Origin: Verrucomicrobiota bacterium
GTDB lineage: Bacteria > Verrucomicrobiota > Verrucomicrobiia > Limisphaerales > CAIMTB01
Assembly (NCBI GenBank): GCA_963205105.1
Contig: CAUJJW010000038.1
Span: 1-57,046, forward strand
Direction of reading: 5' to 3'
DNA: 57,046 bases
Shown piece after piece: positions 10,555-19,497 of this stretch (position 1 is the stretch's first letter; each line of letters starts with the position of its first letter). The translations under genes were made by a program, and so were the position numbers. The notes under the pieces are model-generated. The model ran no database searches, had not been told where the DNA came from, and saw nothing but the letters and a program-made list of their open reading frames with translations.

Positions 10555-11039
10555 GACAGGTGTCCTCGGTTGGAATGCGGGTGGAGACTCGACGCAACCT
10601 CCAAGAGTGAGGTGTTCCGATGAAGGCGTTGTGGAACGCGGAGTTCCTTCGAACGGAACCCAGGATCCAGGATGCATACCCAAGCCGATGCGACATTGGC
10701 CTCCCCCGTTTGGGAGTCAGGCGGTTGGGTTACCTCCTGATTCCCATCTTTGCCAACGGCAGCGTCCCAGCTTCGGAACCGCTTGTCTCAACATCACTTG
10801 GCGAACCGGCGACGGATCTTGGCCAGTCTTCCCGTCATCGTGTTGCAACCAGCAATGGGCCGGGCTGATACCCACCATTCGAGAGCGGCGTGGCCTGGTC
10901 CAAGAATTGGTAAAATCTCCCGCCAAGCGCGCAGACGCCGAGAACGCCCATCGGTGGTCCATGGACCGACGTTTCGCAACACACCTTCGACGAGCCCCTT
11001 GAACCGCTGTCGTCCGGGTAGCAACCTGCCGCCCTGTTC
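10555..11039. other. intergenic region between divergent genes
   Basis: This stretch separates the start of the giant secreted protein (minus strand) from the metallopeptidase (plus strand), so it should hold both promoters. I see no convincing sigma-70 boxes or operator. There is a short inverted repeat GTTCC-ttcgaac-GGAAC around position 10650. No gene is supported in it; the short open frames on both strands have no recognisable protein features. Confidence 0.5.
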
Positions 11040-12164
11040 ATGAAGACCTTCCAGTGCGCCTGCCGGCAACCCCTCTTCTTCGACAACACGGAGTGCCTCA
11101 AGTGTGGCGCGAAGGTGGGCTATGATCCGACCTGCGGCGAAGTGGCGGCGTTAAAGCCTGCCAAGGCCGACCTCTGGAAACTGGCCCGCGACGCGCGACG
11201 ACCCCAACCCCTGTTTCGATTCTGCGCCACGCGGGATCAGGCGGCGCACTGCAACTGGCTGGTGCCCGAAACGGATCACGATGAGCACTGCCTTTCCTGC
11301 CGTCTCACCCGCACGATTCCCATCCTGGACCGGCCGAAGAATGCGGGGCGCCTTCGGGACATCGAAGCCGCCAAGCGTCGGGTTCTCTTCCTGTTGCAGC
11401 GACTCGAATTGCCGATCGTTCCGAAGACTGAAGAACGCCCGGACGGCCTGATCTTTGATCTGTTGGAATCGATTCCCGGCGAACCGCCGGTCCTGACCGG
11501 TCATGCGAAAGGCGTCATCACCCTGAATGTGGCAGAAGCCGACGACGACTACCGGGAGCGGTTCCGCGAGAACCTGGGCGAGCCCTATCGAACGCTCGTG
11601 GGGCATCTGCGTCATGAATTGGCGCACTACTATTGGGACGTCCTGGTACGCGACACGGAATGGCGGCCCAAATTCCGGGAGGTTTTCGGGACGGAAGAAG
11701 CCGATTATGGCGCAGCGTTGCGACACCACTATGCGGCGGGGCCTCCGGAGGATTGGCGGCAACGGTTCATCAGCGCGTATGCCGCGGCCCATCCGTGGGA
11801 GGACTGGGCGGAATCCTTTGCCCATTACCTGCATCTGCGCGCGACTCTGGAGACGGTGACGAGCTACCGCTTGAGCACGGCCAAAGTGCCGCTGCGCATC
11901 GATCCGTTCGGCACCGAATCGCTGTACCAGAAAGAACCGGCCGAAGCCGGAGAAGCCTTCCTCGGCTGGATCAACGCGTGGGTGGTTCTGACGGCGGTCC
12001 TCAATGAGGTGGCGCGAAGCATGGGGCAACCCGACATCTATCCGTTTGTGATGAACGGCCCTGTGGTCCGGAAACTTCACTTCGTCCACTGCGTCGTCTT
12101 GGGAAAACGCGCCGCCAAAACCGCAGAACCCCCCGCCTCGCTCGCCGCACCGACAGCGGCGTGA
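11040..12164 (+). CDS. zinc-ribbon domain plus putative zinc metallopeptidase
   Basis: A 374-residue protein of the zinc-ribbon/zinc-binding metallopeptidase family (PF10005 type). An N-terminal zinc ribbon is visible as CACRQPLFFDNTECLKCG, with a further CNWL...HDEHCLSC set of Cys/His near residues 70-90. The catalytic motif HELAHYYWD (HExxH) lies near residue 190, and the downstream WEDWAESFAHYLHL supplies the likely third ligand. No signal peptide is present, so it is probably cytosolic. The function of this family is not established; peptidase activity is inferred from the HExxH motif. The gene stands alone, followed by about 600 bases of repeat-bearing non-coding DNA and then a transposase. 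Confidence 0.85.
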   Translation: MKTFQCACRQPLFFDNTECLKCGAKVGYDPTCGEVAALKPAKADLWKLARDARRPQPLFRFCATRDQAAHCNWLVPETDHDEHCLSCRLTRTIPILDRPKNAGRLRDIEAAKRRVLFLLQRLELPIVPKTEERPDGLIFDLLESIPGEPPVLTGHAKGVITLNVAEADDDYRERFRENLGEPYRTLVGHLRHELAHYYWDVLVRDTEWRPKFREVFGTEEADYGAALRHHYAAGPPEDWRQRFISAYAAAHPWEDWAESFAHYLHLRATLETVTSYRLSTAKVPLRIDPFGTESLYQKEPAEAGEAFLGWINAWVVLTAVLNEVARSMGQPDIYPFVMNGPVVRKLHFVHCVVLGKRAAKTAEPPASLAAPTAA

Positions 12165-12322
12165 TCTCGCCGTGCCTTAACCCGGGCGCAGGTGTCCTGC
12201 AGCATGCGTCCGCCCAGCCATCGTAGCGGAACGCAGTTGGCGTCGACACCGCTGATGGAGCGTGGATGTGCCGCGGTAAAAGTGACGGCAGGGGTGTGCC
12301 CACAGAGTGCCGTGCCCCTTCC

Positions 12323-12340
12323 AAATGCCTGACACCCTGT
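12323..12340 (+). repeat. RayT-flank repeat copy 1
   Basis: Reads AAATGCCTGACACCCTGT. It differs at one base from the two identical copies that flank the transposase gene, and the preceding CC dinucleotide is shared with copy 2. Confidence 0.7.
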
Positions 12341-12359
12341 CGCGTCCCCTTGCGCCTCC

Positions 12360-12377
12360 AAATGCCTGGCACCCTGT
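12360..12377 (+). repeat. RayT-flank repeat copy 2
   Basis: Reads AAATGCCTGGCACCCTGT and is identical over 18 bases, in the same orientation, to the copy on the other side of the transposase gene. Identity over 18 bases at two sites 1.6 kb apart is not expected by chance. Confidence 0.8.
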
Positions 12378-12477
12378 GTACCGAAATCCTGGGCATCCTT
12401 CGCACCCGGAAAGCTCCTACAACAAAGGGACAGGCGAGTAGTGGATGGATCTCGGTCATCCAGCGAAGTGCTTCCTA

Positions 12478-12493
12478 TTGCCTGACACTTTGT
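12478..12493 (+). repeat. RayT-flank repeat copy 3 (diverged)
   Basis: Reads TTGCCTGACACTTTGT, a degenerate copy keeping the TGCCTGACAC core and the terminal TGT. Confidence 0.5.
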
Positions 12494-12761
12494 GCAGTCC
12501 TCGGCGCCAGGATGAATCACGCATCGAACTAGATGACCAACGAAGCCCCGACGTTTCGGCATGTGATCAGCAAACCCCGACCCACATGGCCAATTCTGAG
12601 TCAAGAGGCCCGGCATAATCGCCCAAGTTCGCAGCTCGAATCGCCAAACGTGGGCGATTTCAGAAATATCGCGGCCATGAAGCCAAGACCTGCCATCGCC
12701 AGGACTTGTGGTTCCGACTTTCCCTCCATCAACCCTCTTGGAAGAAGCACCCCCTAAGCCC

Positions 12762-13790
12762 TTAACCAAACACATCCACCCTTAACGCACGTGCCGTGAA
12801 CAACCCCCGCTCGGCCATTCCCCGAAGAGGGCGGGCTCCAGTTTTTCTCCGAGACCCAAACCGATCGCGGCATCGGCGAAAGATCTTCTCGACGAAATCG
12901 CGGGTTCCAAAGATCGCCCCATCACAGAAGTACCTCACCCGGCATCGGAGATAGTTCCCCGTTGAGATCTGCCCCCCCTCTGCCAAGACCTTGAGAACCG
13001 CTTCGTGACTGATGGCCCCACGAACTGTCTGAAGGTCCTCACCAATCGACTCGCCCACCTCATCTCCCTCCACGAACAAATGCTTTCGATATGACCTCAG
13101 GGATTCCTCAGCCCCAACACCTTCGGCCCGTAATAACACCTCAACCACTCGCTTGATCCCCTCCAGTGCTCCCGGATGCCCTGTCACCGCCTCCCGATAA
13201 CCACACCAGCGATAATCCTTAGGATCCTCAACCATCCTGGCGCGCACGGGGTTGAGATCGATATAAGCCGCCATAGTGACCAAGGCCCGTCCCTCGCCTT
13301 CGACCAACACACTCCTGAAGCGTTCTTCCCAGAGGGTCCCCTTGCGTTTGGCTTTTCGATTGTACATCGCACTAAAACGCTGCTTCAGGAGCTTCATGTA
13401 GTTCGAGAGGCTCCATCGCCGCGCATGATACCGGGACAGCCAGAGCGTCTCAGCCGCTCCATCTCCTGCAGCTCGAAAGGCGGCGACCTGCTGACGTAAC
13501 GCGCCGATTTCTTTGGCTCCGCTGAGTTTCGCGAGGGCTTCGAGAGTCTCTTCAACGCCCGGGAGGTGCTCCGGCGGCCGCGGTACCTCCAGAAGAATGT
13601 GAAAATGGTTCGACATGATGCAAAACGTCAGGATTCGCACCTGGCAGAACTCGGCGAGTTCCACCATCAGGGATCGAAAGAGTTCCTTGTCAGCTTCATG
13701 CAGGATGGGACGCCGATCCACGATGCGAGAATAGCAATGGTACACTGCTGTGGGTTGGTCGTCCGGTGCAAGCAACCGGGGTCTTCTCAT
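12762..13790 (-). mobile_element. REP-associated tyrosine transposase (RayT, IS200/IS605-like Y1 family)
   Basis: A 342-residue Y1_Tnp family protein. The N terminus has AVYHCYSRIVDRRP, the HUH metal-binding motif appears as IMSNHFHILLEVP, and the catalytic tyrosine is in AAYIDLNPVRARMV, all in the order usual for RayT proteins. The C-terminal part (RYFCDGAIFGTRDFVE, then FGSRRKTGARPL) is the extension typical of verrucomicrobial and related RayTs. The family nicks and joins single-stranded DNA at hairpins and is thought to spread REP sequences; RayT genes are usually single copy and do not form classical insertion sequences. Flanking DNA holds a short repeat in direct orientation on both sides, and a separate GTAG-led hairpin family occurs at four other loci of this window. 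Intact, with no frameshift seen. Confidence 0.92.
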
Positions 13791-13948
13791 GATGGGATAA
13801 CGCGAGAAGGTGCCGTTTTCTTACAAGACTCCGACCAGAATTTGCCCGTCCCCTTGTTGAAGCCCAATCAACTGCCAGTCCCCATGTCGTGTCCTATGTC
13901 GTGTCTCACGCATGACGACTACCCGGCGCCACACTCCCGCCACTCTCA

Positions 13949-13966
13949 AAATGCCTGGCACCCTGT
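13949..13966 (+). repeat. RayT-flank repeat copy 4
   Basis: Reads AAATGCCTGGCACCCTGT, identical to copy 2 beyond the far end of the transposase gene. It lies in the 189-base gap between the transposase and the sigma factor gene. That gap also has a tandem 12-base repeat ATGTCGTGTCCT/ATGTCGTGTCTC at about 13884-13907. Confidence 0.8.
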
Positions 13967-13979
13967 TTGCACTCTGTGG

Positions 13980-15578
13980 TTATGGTCCCTCGACCGGGCT
14001 CACCGAGAGCCAGTTGTTCCCTACTCGAAGCAGCGTATCGAACACCGGGTCCACCGGAGTCACCTCCGCAATCACTGGTTCTCCCTCCTTCTGGTCGGCC
14101 AATCGTCCCTCTGCCACCATCTGGTAGCGCTCCAGGATATCATCCCGCACCTCGTCCGCGGAGATATGCACCGAACTGGCCGGCCCAATCACGTTGGTGT
14201 TCATCAGGTACGGTTGCAGTTCGCGCACCTCCTGGGGAACGCGCCCTCCATTCGCTTCAGCGTAACCTTGGAGCGCCCGATGAAAGACCCATGCCAAGCG
14301 GTTCTTGGCTTTCGCGCGCGCCGCAGACAGCGCCATCCGCGCATTTCGCGGATCACTGAAGTCAAATCCCTCCGGGGCGAGTCCGAGAGGTTCTTTCGCA
14401 AGCTCGAACCAGTCCTCTTCGGTGAGAAGTCGAAGTTCCGGGATGGCGCGATCCGGCATGGTGCCGCTCAAGGCTTTCATGATCTTGACCCGGTTCATCC
14501 ACGATTTCAGTGCCTCCTCCGAGGCATCCGACTCGTTCGAAAACCGCGCCTGCGTCGCCTCGGATATCCGTAGGGCTGCGCGCAGTTCTCCAACCTGATT
14601 TCGCAGACGCATCAACTCCAATTTGTCGCTGGCGAACTCATTGCTTCTGGAGCGGAGCCCGAGAATCTCCCCATTTTGTGCAGCAATCAGGTCTCTTGCC
14701 CGTTCGAACTCCACGAGTGCAGCGGTTCGGGATGCGTCAACCTCCAGGGCGTGAGTGGTGAGACGGGCAATCCGCTGGGCTTGATACACGTTCCAACCAA
14801 CCACCACCACCGCCGCTGCGGTGACGAGGAGTTTGCTTGAGGCAGGCATCGAAAGGGTCGAAAGCCACCCTCCCAAGCTGGCCGATGCTGGAAGGACGTT
14901 GGCCATTTGAACGGTAATCATCTGGACAAGCGCCTCAGGGGCAACGGTCACCCCGTTCGCAGTCAACGCCGCCCCCAGACCGGTACTCCCGATGGCAACT
15001 CCGCGTCGGGCGAGAAATCGCCTGAGTCGATCAAGAGCCCTCGCAACCCGCTTTTGAGCGGCGTCCTCGGATATACCCAACACGTTTGCGATTTCCCGAA
15101 GCGAATCGCCTTCCAGATATCGCATGACCAGCACCGTCCGGTCGCGATGTCCGAGCGCGCCCAGTCCCTCATCCACCACGGGCGCCAGATCATCCCAGCT
15201 GCTCTCGGTCCGTCCTGATGCCTGGTCCATAGCAAGGCTTTCACGTTCTCGCCGGCGTCGTTCCCGGCGATAGACGTCGATGGCCTTCCGCCGGGTCACT
15301 TCATGGAGCCAGGCTGAGAGCACTGTCCGGTCCCCCAGCGAAGCAGCCTGCCGGGCAAGTTCCAGGAATGCAGCTTGCGTGACTTCCTCAGCCAGCGATC
15401 GATCCCTGAGAACACGCGTTGCCACGCCATAAACGAGACCGAGATGCTTGCGTACCAAATGGGCGAATGCGTCCTCGCACTGGTCCGAAACGTATTTCCG
15501 CAGCCACTCGACGTCGCAGGGCATCATTTCAAGTACTGTCGTCGCCCGGCGCTGAATTCCGACAGGTTTCTTTGGCAT
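13980..15578 (-). CDS. ECF-type sigma factor with long membrane-anchored C-terminal extension
   Basis: About 532 residues. The N-terminal 190 residues are a normal sigma-70 region 2/4 pair: DAFAHLVRKHLGLVYGVATR, AEEVTQAAFLELARQA (region 2), and RYLEGDSLREIANVLGISED followed by AAQKRVARALDRLR (region 4 helix-turn-helix). The rest is not part of a classical ECF factor: a hydrophobic stretch KLLVTAAAVVVVGWNVYQ, then a heptad-like region (about residues 265-335), then a domain of about 200 residues without a family I recognise. One transmembrane segment would put the C-terminal part outside the membrane, suggesting a sensor or self-regulated sigma factor (inference). The start is uncertain: MPKKPVGIQ is used, but MMPCDVEWL 17 codons later is also possible, and no clear ribosome site marks either. 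Confidence 0.83.
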   Translation of the reverse strand: MPKKPVGIQRRATTVLEMMPCDVEWLRKYVSDQCEDAFAHLVRKHLGLVYGVATRVLRDRSLAEEVTQAAFLELARQAASLGDRTVLSAWLHEVTRRKAIDVYRRERRRRERESLAMDQASGRTESSWDDLAPVVDEGLGALGHRDRTVLVMRYLEGDSLREIANVLGISEDAAQKRVARALDRLRRFLARRGVAIGSTGLGAALTANGVTVAPEALVQMITVQMANVLPASASLGGWLSTLSMPASSKLLVTAAAVVVVGWNVYQAQRIARLTTHALEVDASRTAALVEFERARDLIAAQNGEILGLRSRSNEFASDKLELMRLRNQVGELRAALRISEATQARFSNESDASEEALKSWMNRVKIMKALSGTMPDRAIPELRLLTEEDWFELAKEPLGLAPEGFDFSDPRNARMALSAARAKAKNRLAWVFHRALQGYAEANGGRVPQEVRELQPYLMNTNVIGPASSVHISADEVRDDILERYQMVAEGRLADQKEGEPVIAEVTPVDPVFDTLLRVGNNWLSVSPVEGP

Positions 15579-15720
15579 CTTGACGCATCGCCCATCGGAT
15601 CTTGTCCGAGGCCGAAAGCCTAAAGGAAAACCCGCCTCCCACCTGGGCTGGCGAGGACAATGACGCGTCCTCACTTTCCGCTCGCCCCCAACCGCCTTGC
15701 CGCGGTGCCATCAGGACGTG

Positions 15721-18700
15721 ATGACCGCCGCGCACCACTCCGGACGCCTTCTGACAGTCTTGGCCGGATTCCTCCTCGGTATGTCAGCCGCCTCAGGCGC
15801 CGAACCCGAGCTTCGCCCCGAGGACCTGACCCATTTCCCGCCCGTGGAACCGGCCAACGTCGCCGCCTCCTTCGAGATCCGGCCAGGTTTCCACATCGAG
15901 ATCGCTGCCGCCGAGCCCCACGTCGTCGATCCCGTGGCGATGAGTTTCGACGCGCTCGGACGCGCCTACGTCATCGAAATGCGGGATTATTCCGAGCGCC
16001 GACCCGAACGTCTGGGCCGGGTGCGCCGACTGGAGGATCGGGATGGCGACGGACGCTACGAGACCAGCACGGTTTTCCTCGACGGCCTCGCCTGGCCCAC
16101 AGCCATCACCTGCTGGGACGACGGCGTGTTCGTGGGCACCACCCCGGATATCGTGTACGCGAGGGACACGGATGGGGACGGACGCGCGGACATCCGGGAA
16201 ACCGTGTTTACCGGATTTGCCAGCGACTTTGCGCCATACGCCACGAACAAGCTCAACGTCCAGGCCATGATGAACTCGCTTCAATGGGGCCCGGACTGCC
16301 GCATTCATGGCTGTGGCAGCATGAGCGGCGGCAAGATCCAACGCGTCGTCAACCCCTTCACCACCGCCTGGCGCAGCAACGCTTTGGCGCGCCTGGGACC
16401 GGCAGCCGCCGAATACCCCGAGACCAACGCCCCCCTCGATTTGCGCGGACGCGACTTTTCCTTCGATCCTCGACTGCTGGATCTCCGTCTCGAAACCGGC
16501 GGCGGCCAGTACGGCATGTCCTTCGATGACGTGGGCCGAAAATTTTTCTGTTCCAACTCCGACCACCTGCAGGTCGCCCGGTACGAGGAGCGCTACGCCT
16601 CCCGCAGCGCGTGGTTCTCGCCGCCGTCCCCTCGGGCAAGCATCGCCGCGGACGGCCCTGCCGCAGAGGTCTTCCGCATCAGTCCCGAAGAACCCTGGCG
16701 GATCATCCGAACCCGCTGGCGGGTCACCGGGCTGGTCCAAGGCCTCATCGAAGGCGGTGGCCGTTCGTCCGGCTACTTCACCAGCGCCACCGGTATCACG
16801 GTCTATCGAGGCGACGCTTATGGCGCCGATTTTTCCGGCGACGTCTTTGTCGCGGATTGCGGCAGCAATTTGATCCATCGGAAGAAGATCCGCGCCCAGG
16901 GGTGCGACCTGATCGGAGAACGTCCCGCGGATGAACGCCAACGGGAGTTTCTTGCCAGCCGCGACACCTGGTTCCGCCCCGTACAATTCGCCAACGCCCC
17001 CGACGGCTGCCTCTGGATCGTGGACATGTACCGCGAAGTCATCGAACACCCATGGTCGCTCCCTCCCAATCTCAAGCGTCTCATCGATCTCAACTCGGGC
17101 AACGACCGAGGCCGTCTGATCCGCATCGTTCCTGACGGCAAACCGCTGCGTCGCCAAGTGAACCTGGCATCCGCTTCCGACGATGAACTGATCGCCACCC
17201 TGGGGCATGCCAACGGCTGGCACCGCGATACCGCCGCCCGCCTGCTCCACGAGCGCCAGGGTGCCACTCTCCCCGGTTTGAAGTCCGCGCTGCGCAAACC
17301 CGCCGAACAACCCCTGGCCAAGCTGCAGGCGCTCCAACTGCTCTTCGCCCGGAAGGCTCTCGATTCGATGGACCTCGCGCTCTCCCTGCGCGACGCATCT
17401 CCCGAGGTCCGCCGCACCGCCCTGCGCTACACGGAACTGACGCTTCGCGGCAACAGCCTGGTTCCCCCCATCGCCAGCACGCTGGCCGAATTGGCGAAGG
17501 ATGATTCGAACGTCCGCCTCCAGCTGGCATTTTCCCTCGGCACCTTGCCCCACCCGCTGCGCACCCAATTCCTCGCAGCCTTGCTTCGATCCGCCACCAA
17601 GCAGCCTGGCGAATCCCTCATCGCCGCCGCAGCTCTGTCCTCCTTGGGCGATGACGCTCCCGTCGTGTTCACCATCCTCGCCCGGGACGCTGGCCAAGGT
17701 TCGTCGGGTTCCGACGATTCACTTCCTGCCCTCGCCGAAATGATCGGACGCCGCAACCGACCCGAGGAAACCGCCGCAGCCCTCGAACAAATCGCCGCCC
17801 TGCCCCCGGAATCGCTCGCGCTCAACACCGCGCTCCAACTCGCCAACGGGCTTCGCGGCGCCGGAAAATCTATCGCGGCAGCCGATACTCAAGGTCGTCT
17901 CAAGGGCCTCCAAACCGCCGCCCTCAACGCGGTCACCAGCGGAACCGGCCTGCCCCAGGTCGAGTCCATCCGACTGCTCGGCCATTTCTCCGGCGACACA
18001 TTCCGCCCCGCCCTGCTCGCCGCGCTGAGCCAGGGTCGCCCGGCGCCCACCCAACGTGCAGCCATCGATGTGCTGCTCCGCACCGACGACAGCGCCACCC
18101 TCAACGGCATCTTGGAGCGCTGGGGCCAACTGGAACCCGACGCCCAGACCGCTTTCCTGGAAGCGGTCCTTCGCCGCCCCACCGGAACCCGCGCGGTGCT
18201 TCAGGCGATCGGTACCCGTCGCATCGAAGTGCGAAGCCTGACGGCCGCTCAGGTGAGTGCCTTGCGTGGGCATGCCGACCCCTCCATCCAACAGCGCGCC
18301 GTCGAGTTGCTGGGCCCCGCCACCGCCAACCGTCACGACGCCGTCGCCGCCCTGCTTCCAGCCCTCTCCCTCCGCGGCGACATCGAACGCGGTCTCGCCG
18401 TCCATGCCGCTCAATGCGCGCCCTGCCATCGACTCGGCGGGCAAGGCCACCCCCTCGGCCCGGATCTTGAAAGCGTCCGTTCCCAACCCAAGGAAAAGCT
18501 CCTGGTCGGCATTCTTGATCCCAACCGCGAAGTCCAGCCCACCTACCTGGCGGTCACCGTCGAGACCACCGATGGCGAGGCGTTGAGTGGACTGCTCACC
18601 GCGGACACGCCGGCCGGCATCACCCTGGTCCAGGCCGGAGGCATTCAACACCAGCTCTCACGAGCCAAAATTCAGTCGGTGAAACCGGATGGCCGGTCTC

Positions 18701-18780
18701 TGATGCCGGAGGGCTTCGAGGCGACGATCAACGCCCAACAACTCGCCGACCTGCTGGCCGCCCTCACCGGCGCCCCGTAA
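15721..18780 (+). CDS. PVC-type membrane-bound dehydrogenase with HEAT repeats and cytochrome c domain
   Basis: A 1019-residue exported protein. The start MTAAHHSG gives a signal peptide ending near SAASGAEP. The N-terminal domain (about 35-420) is the Piru_Ver_Nterm propeller-like domain, with PGFHIEIAAAEPHVVDPVAM, DRDGDGRYE and DTDGDGRAD segments. HEAT-like alpha repeats follow (about 450-850). The C-terminal domain (about 885-1019) carries one haem c site, CAPCHRLGG, followed by LGPDLESV and a DPNREVQPTYLA stretch, as in the TIGR02603 cytochrome family. Such proteins are numerous in planctomycetes and verrucomicrobia and are thought to oxidise sugars or related substrates in the periplasm; the substrate here is unknown. 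The gene diverges from the sigma factor gene and overlaps the convergent GNAT gene by 17 bases at its 3' end. Confidence 0.93.
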   Translation: MTAAHHSGRLLTVLAGFLLGMSAASGAEPELRPEDLTHFPPVEPANVAASFEIRPGFHIEIAAAEPHVVDPVAMSFDALGRAYVIEMRDYSERRPERLGRVRRLEDRDGDGRYETSTVFLDGLAWPTAITCWDDGVFVGTTPDIVYARDTDGDGRADIRETVFTGFASDFAPYATNKLNVQAMMNSLQWGPDCRIHGCGSMSGGKIQRVVNPFTTAWRSNALARLGPAAAEYPETNAPLDLRGRDFSFDPRLLDLRLETGGGQYGMSFDDVGRKFFCSNSDHLQVARYEERYASRSAWFSPPSPRASIAADGPAAEVFRISPEEPWRIIRTRWRVTGLVQGLIEGGGRSSGYFTSATGITVYRGDAYGADFSGDVFVADCGSNLIHRKKIRAQGCDLIGERPADERQREFLASRDTWFRPVQFANAPDGCLWIVDMYREVIEHPWSLPPNLKRLIDLNSGNDRGRLIRIVPDGKPLRRQVNLASASDDELIATLGHANGWHRDTAARLLHERQGATLPGLKSALRKPAEQPLAKLQALQLLFARKALDSMDLALSLRDASPEVRRTALRYTELTLRGNSLVPPIASTLAELAKDDSNVRLQLAFSLGTLPHPLRTQFLAALLRSATKQPGESLIAAAALSSLGDDAPVVFTILARDAGQGSSGSDDSLPALAEMIGRRNRPEETAAALEQIAALPPESLALNTALQLANGLRGAGKSIAAADTQGRLKGLQTAALNAVTSGTGLPQVESIRLLGHFSGDTFRPALLAALSQGRPAPTQRAAIDVLLRTDDSATLNGILERWGQLEPDAQTAFLEAVLRRPTGTRAVLQAIGTRRIEVRSLTAAQVSALRGHADPSIQQRAVELLGPATANRHDAVAALLPALSLRGDIERGLAVHAAQCAPCHRLGGQGHPLGPDLESVRSQPKEKLLVGILDPNREVQPTYLAVTVETTDGEALSGLLTADTPAGITLVQAGGIQHQLSRAKIQSVKPDGRSLMPEGFEATINAQQLADLLAALTGAP

Positions 18781-19357
18781 ACCGATCGGCCCAATCCGAA
18801 CGCAGCAGTCCCAGCACCACCGAATCCTGGATCTCGCCCCCCACGTGAAATCGCTCACGCATGTAGCCTTCGCGACGGAATCCCATCCGCTCGAGCACCG
18901 ACAGTGACCGATGGTTGCGCGGGTCGGTGTCGGCTTCGATGCGATGCAGTTCCCAGTCGTCGAAGGCGCATCGAAAGAGGCCTGTGAGCGTCTCCGCCAT
19001 ATAACCTTTCCCCCAAGACTTCCGGCCCAGGGCAAAGCCCACCTCGGCTCGTCGGTGCGCGACGTCCCAGCGCCAGAGCGTGGCGGTGCCCAGGAATTGA
19101 TCATCCTCCGCTCGGACGATGCCCCATTGGAACAGCGTTCGTTGACGGAACAGCAATTGGATTTCCGCCACCAACTCCACGGCCGCCGCGTCATCGGGAA
19201 GTGGCGGCGCGCTCCAATACCGCACCACCTCGGGATCGCCGAACACCTCCCGCAATGCCGGCGCATCGCGTTCCTCGATCCAACGCAGCACCAGTCGTTC
19301 GGTCCGCAGGGTTGGCAGGCGGTCCATTCCTGGGAAGGGCACAGGTTTCACAGCCAT
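18764..19357 (-). CDS. GNAT-family N-acetyltransferase (RimJ/RimL type)
   Basis: A 197-residue protein. Seen: LRTERLVLRWIEERDAPALR at the start of the fold, the acetyl-CoA-binding motif region GRKSWGKGYMAE (Q/RxxGxG/A-like), and the C-terminal NHRSLSVLERMGFRREG typical of RimJ/RimL acetyltransferases. These transfer an acetyl group from acetyl-CoA to protein N termini or small molecules; the acceptor is unknown. The start MAVKPVPFP is chosen; the longer open frame would run into the promoter and start of the divergent PQQ-like gene. It overlaps the end of the PVC dehydrogenase gene by 17 bases (convergent). Confidence 0.88.
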   Translation of the reverse strand: MAVKPVPFPGMDRLPTLRTERLVLRWIEERDAPALREVFGDPEVVRYWSAPPLPDDAAAVELVAEIQLLFRQRTLFQWGIVRAEDDQFLGTATLWRWDVAHRRAEVGFALGRKSWGKGYMAETLTGLFRCAFDDWELHRIEADTDPRNHRSLSVLERMGFRREGYMRERFHVGGEIQDSVVLGLLRSDWADRFTGRR

Positions 19358-19497
19358 TGAGGATCGGAGTCTACCTTCGGTTCGGTTCACCGCCCAGCCC
19401 GGTGCAGGCTGCCCAGAAAGGTGTAACCCTGGGGTGCCTTCCTCCCTCTTCTCGTGGGTTCCCGAACGTTCCCAACCTGCGTCTCCGCTGAACCCCC

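Larger units (their letters stand above)
12165..12761. other. non-coding region with repeat copies
   Basis: No gene is supported here. The region carries three copies of a short repeat of consensus AAATGCCTGRCACCCTGT, two of them close together, and ends at the 3' end of the RayT transposase gene. The repeat core TGCCTGGCA is itself an imperfect palindrome. It looks like an area seeded with small repeats beside the transposase gene. Confidence 0.6.

Noticed and set aside
15793..17697. Open frame of 634 codons antisense to the PVC dehydrogenase gene
   Set aside because: The plus-strand protein has diagnostic domains and a haem motif; the antisense product shows only compositional bias.
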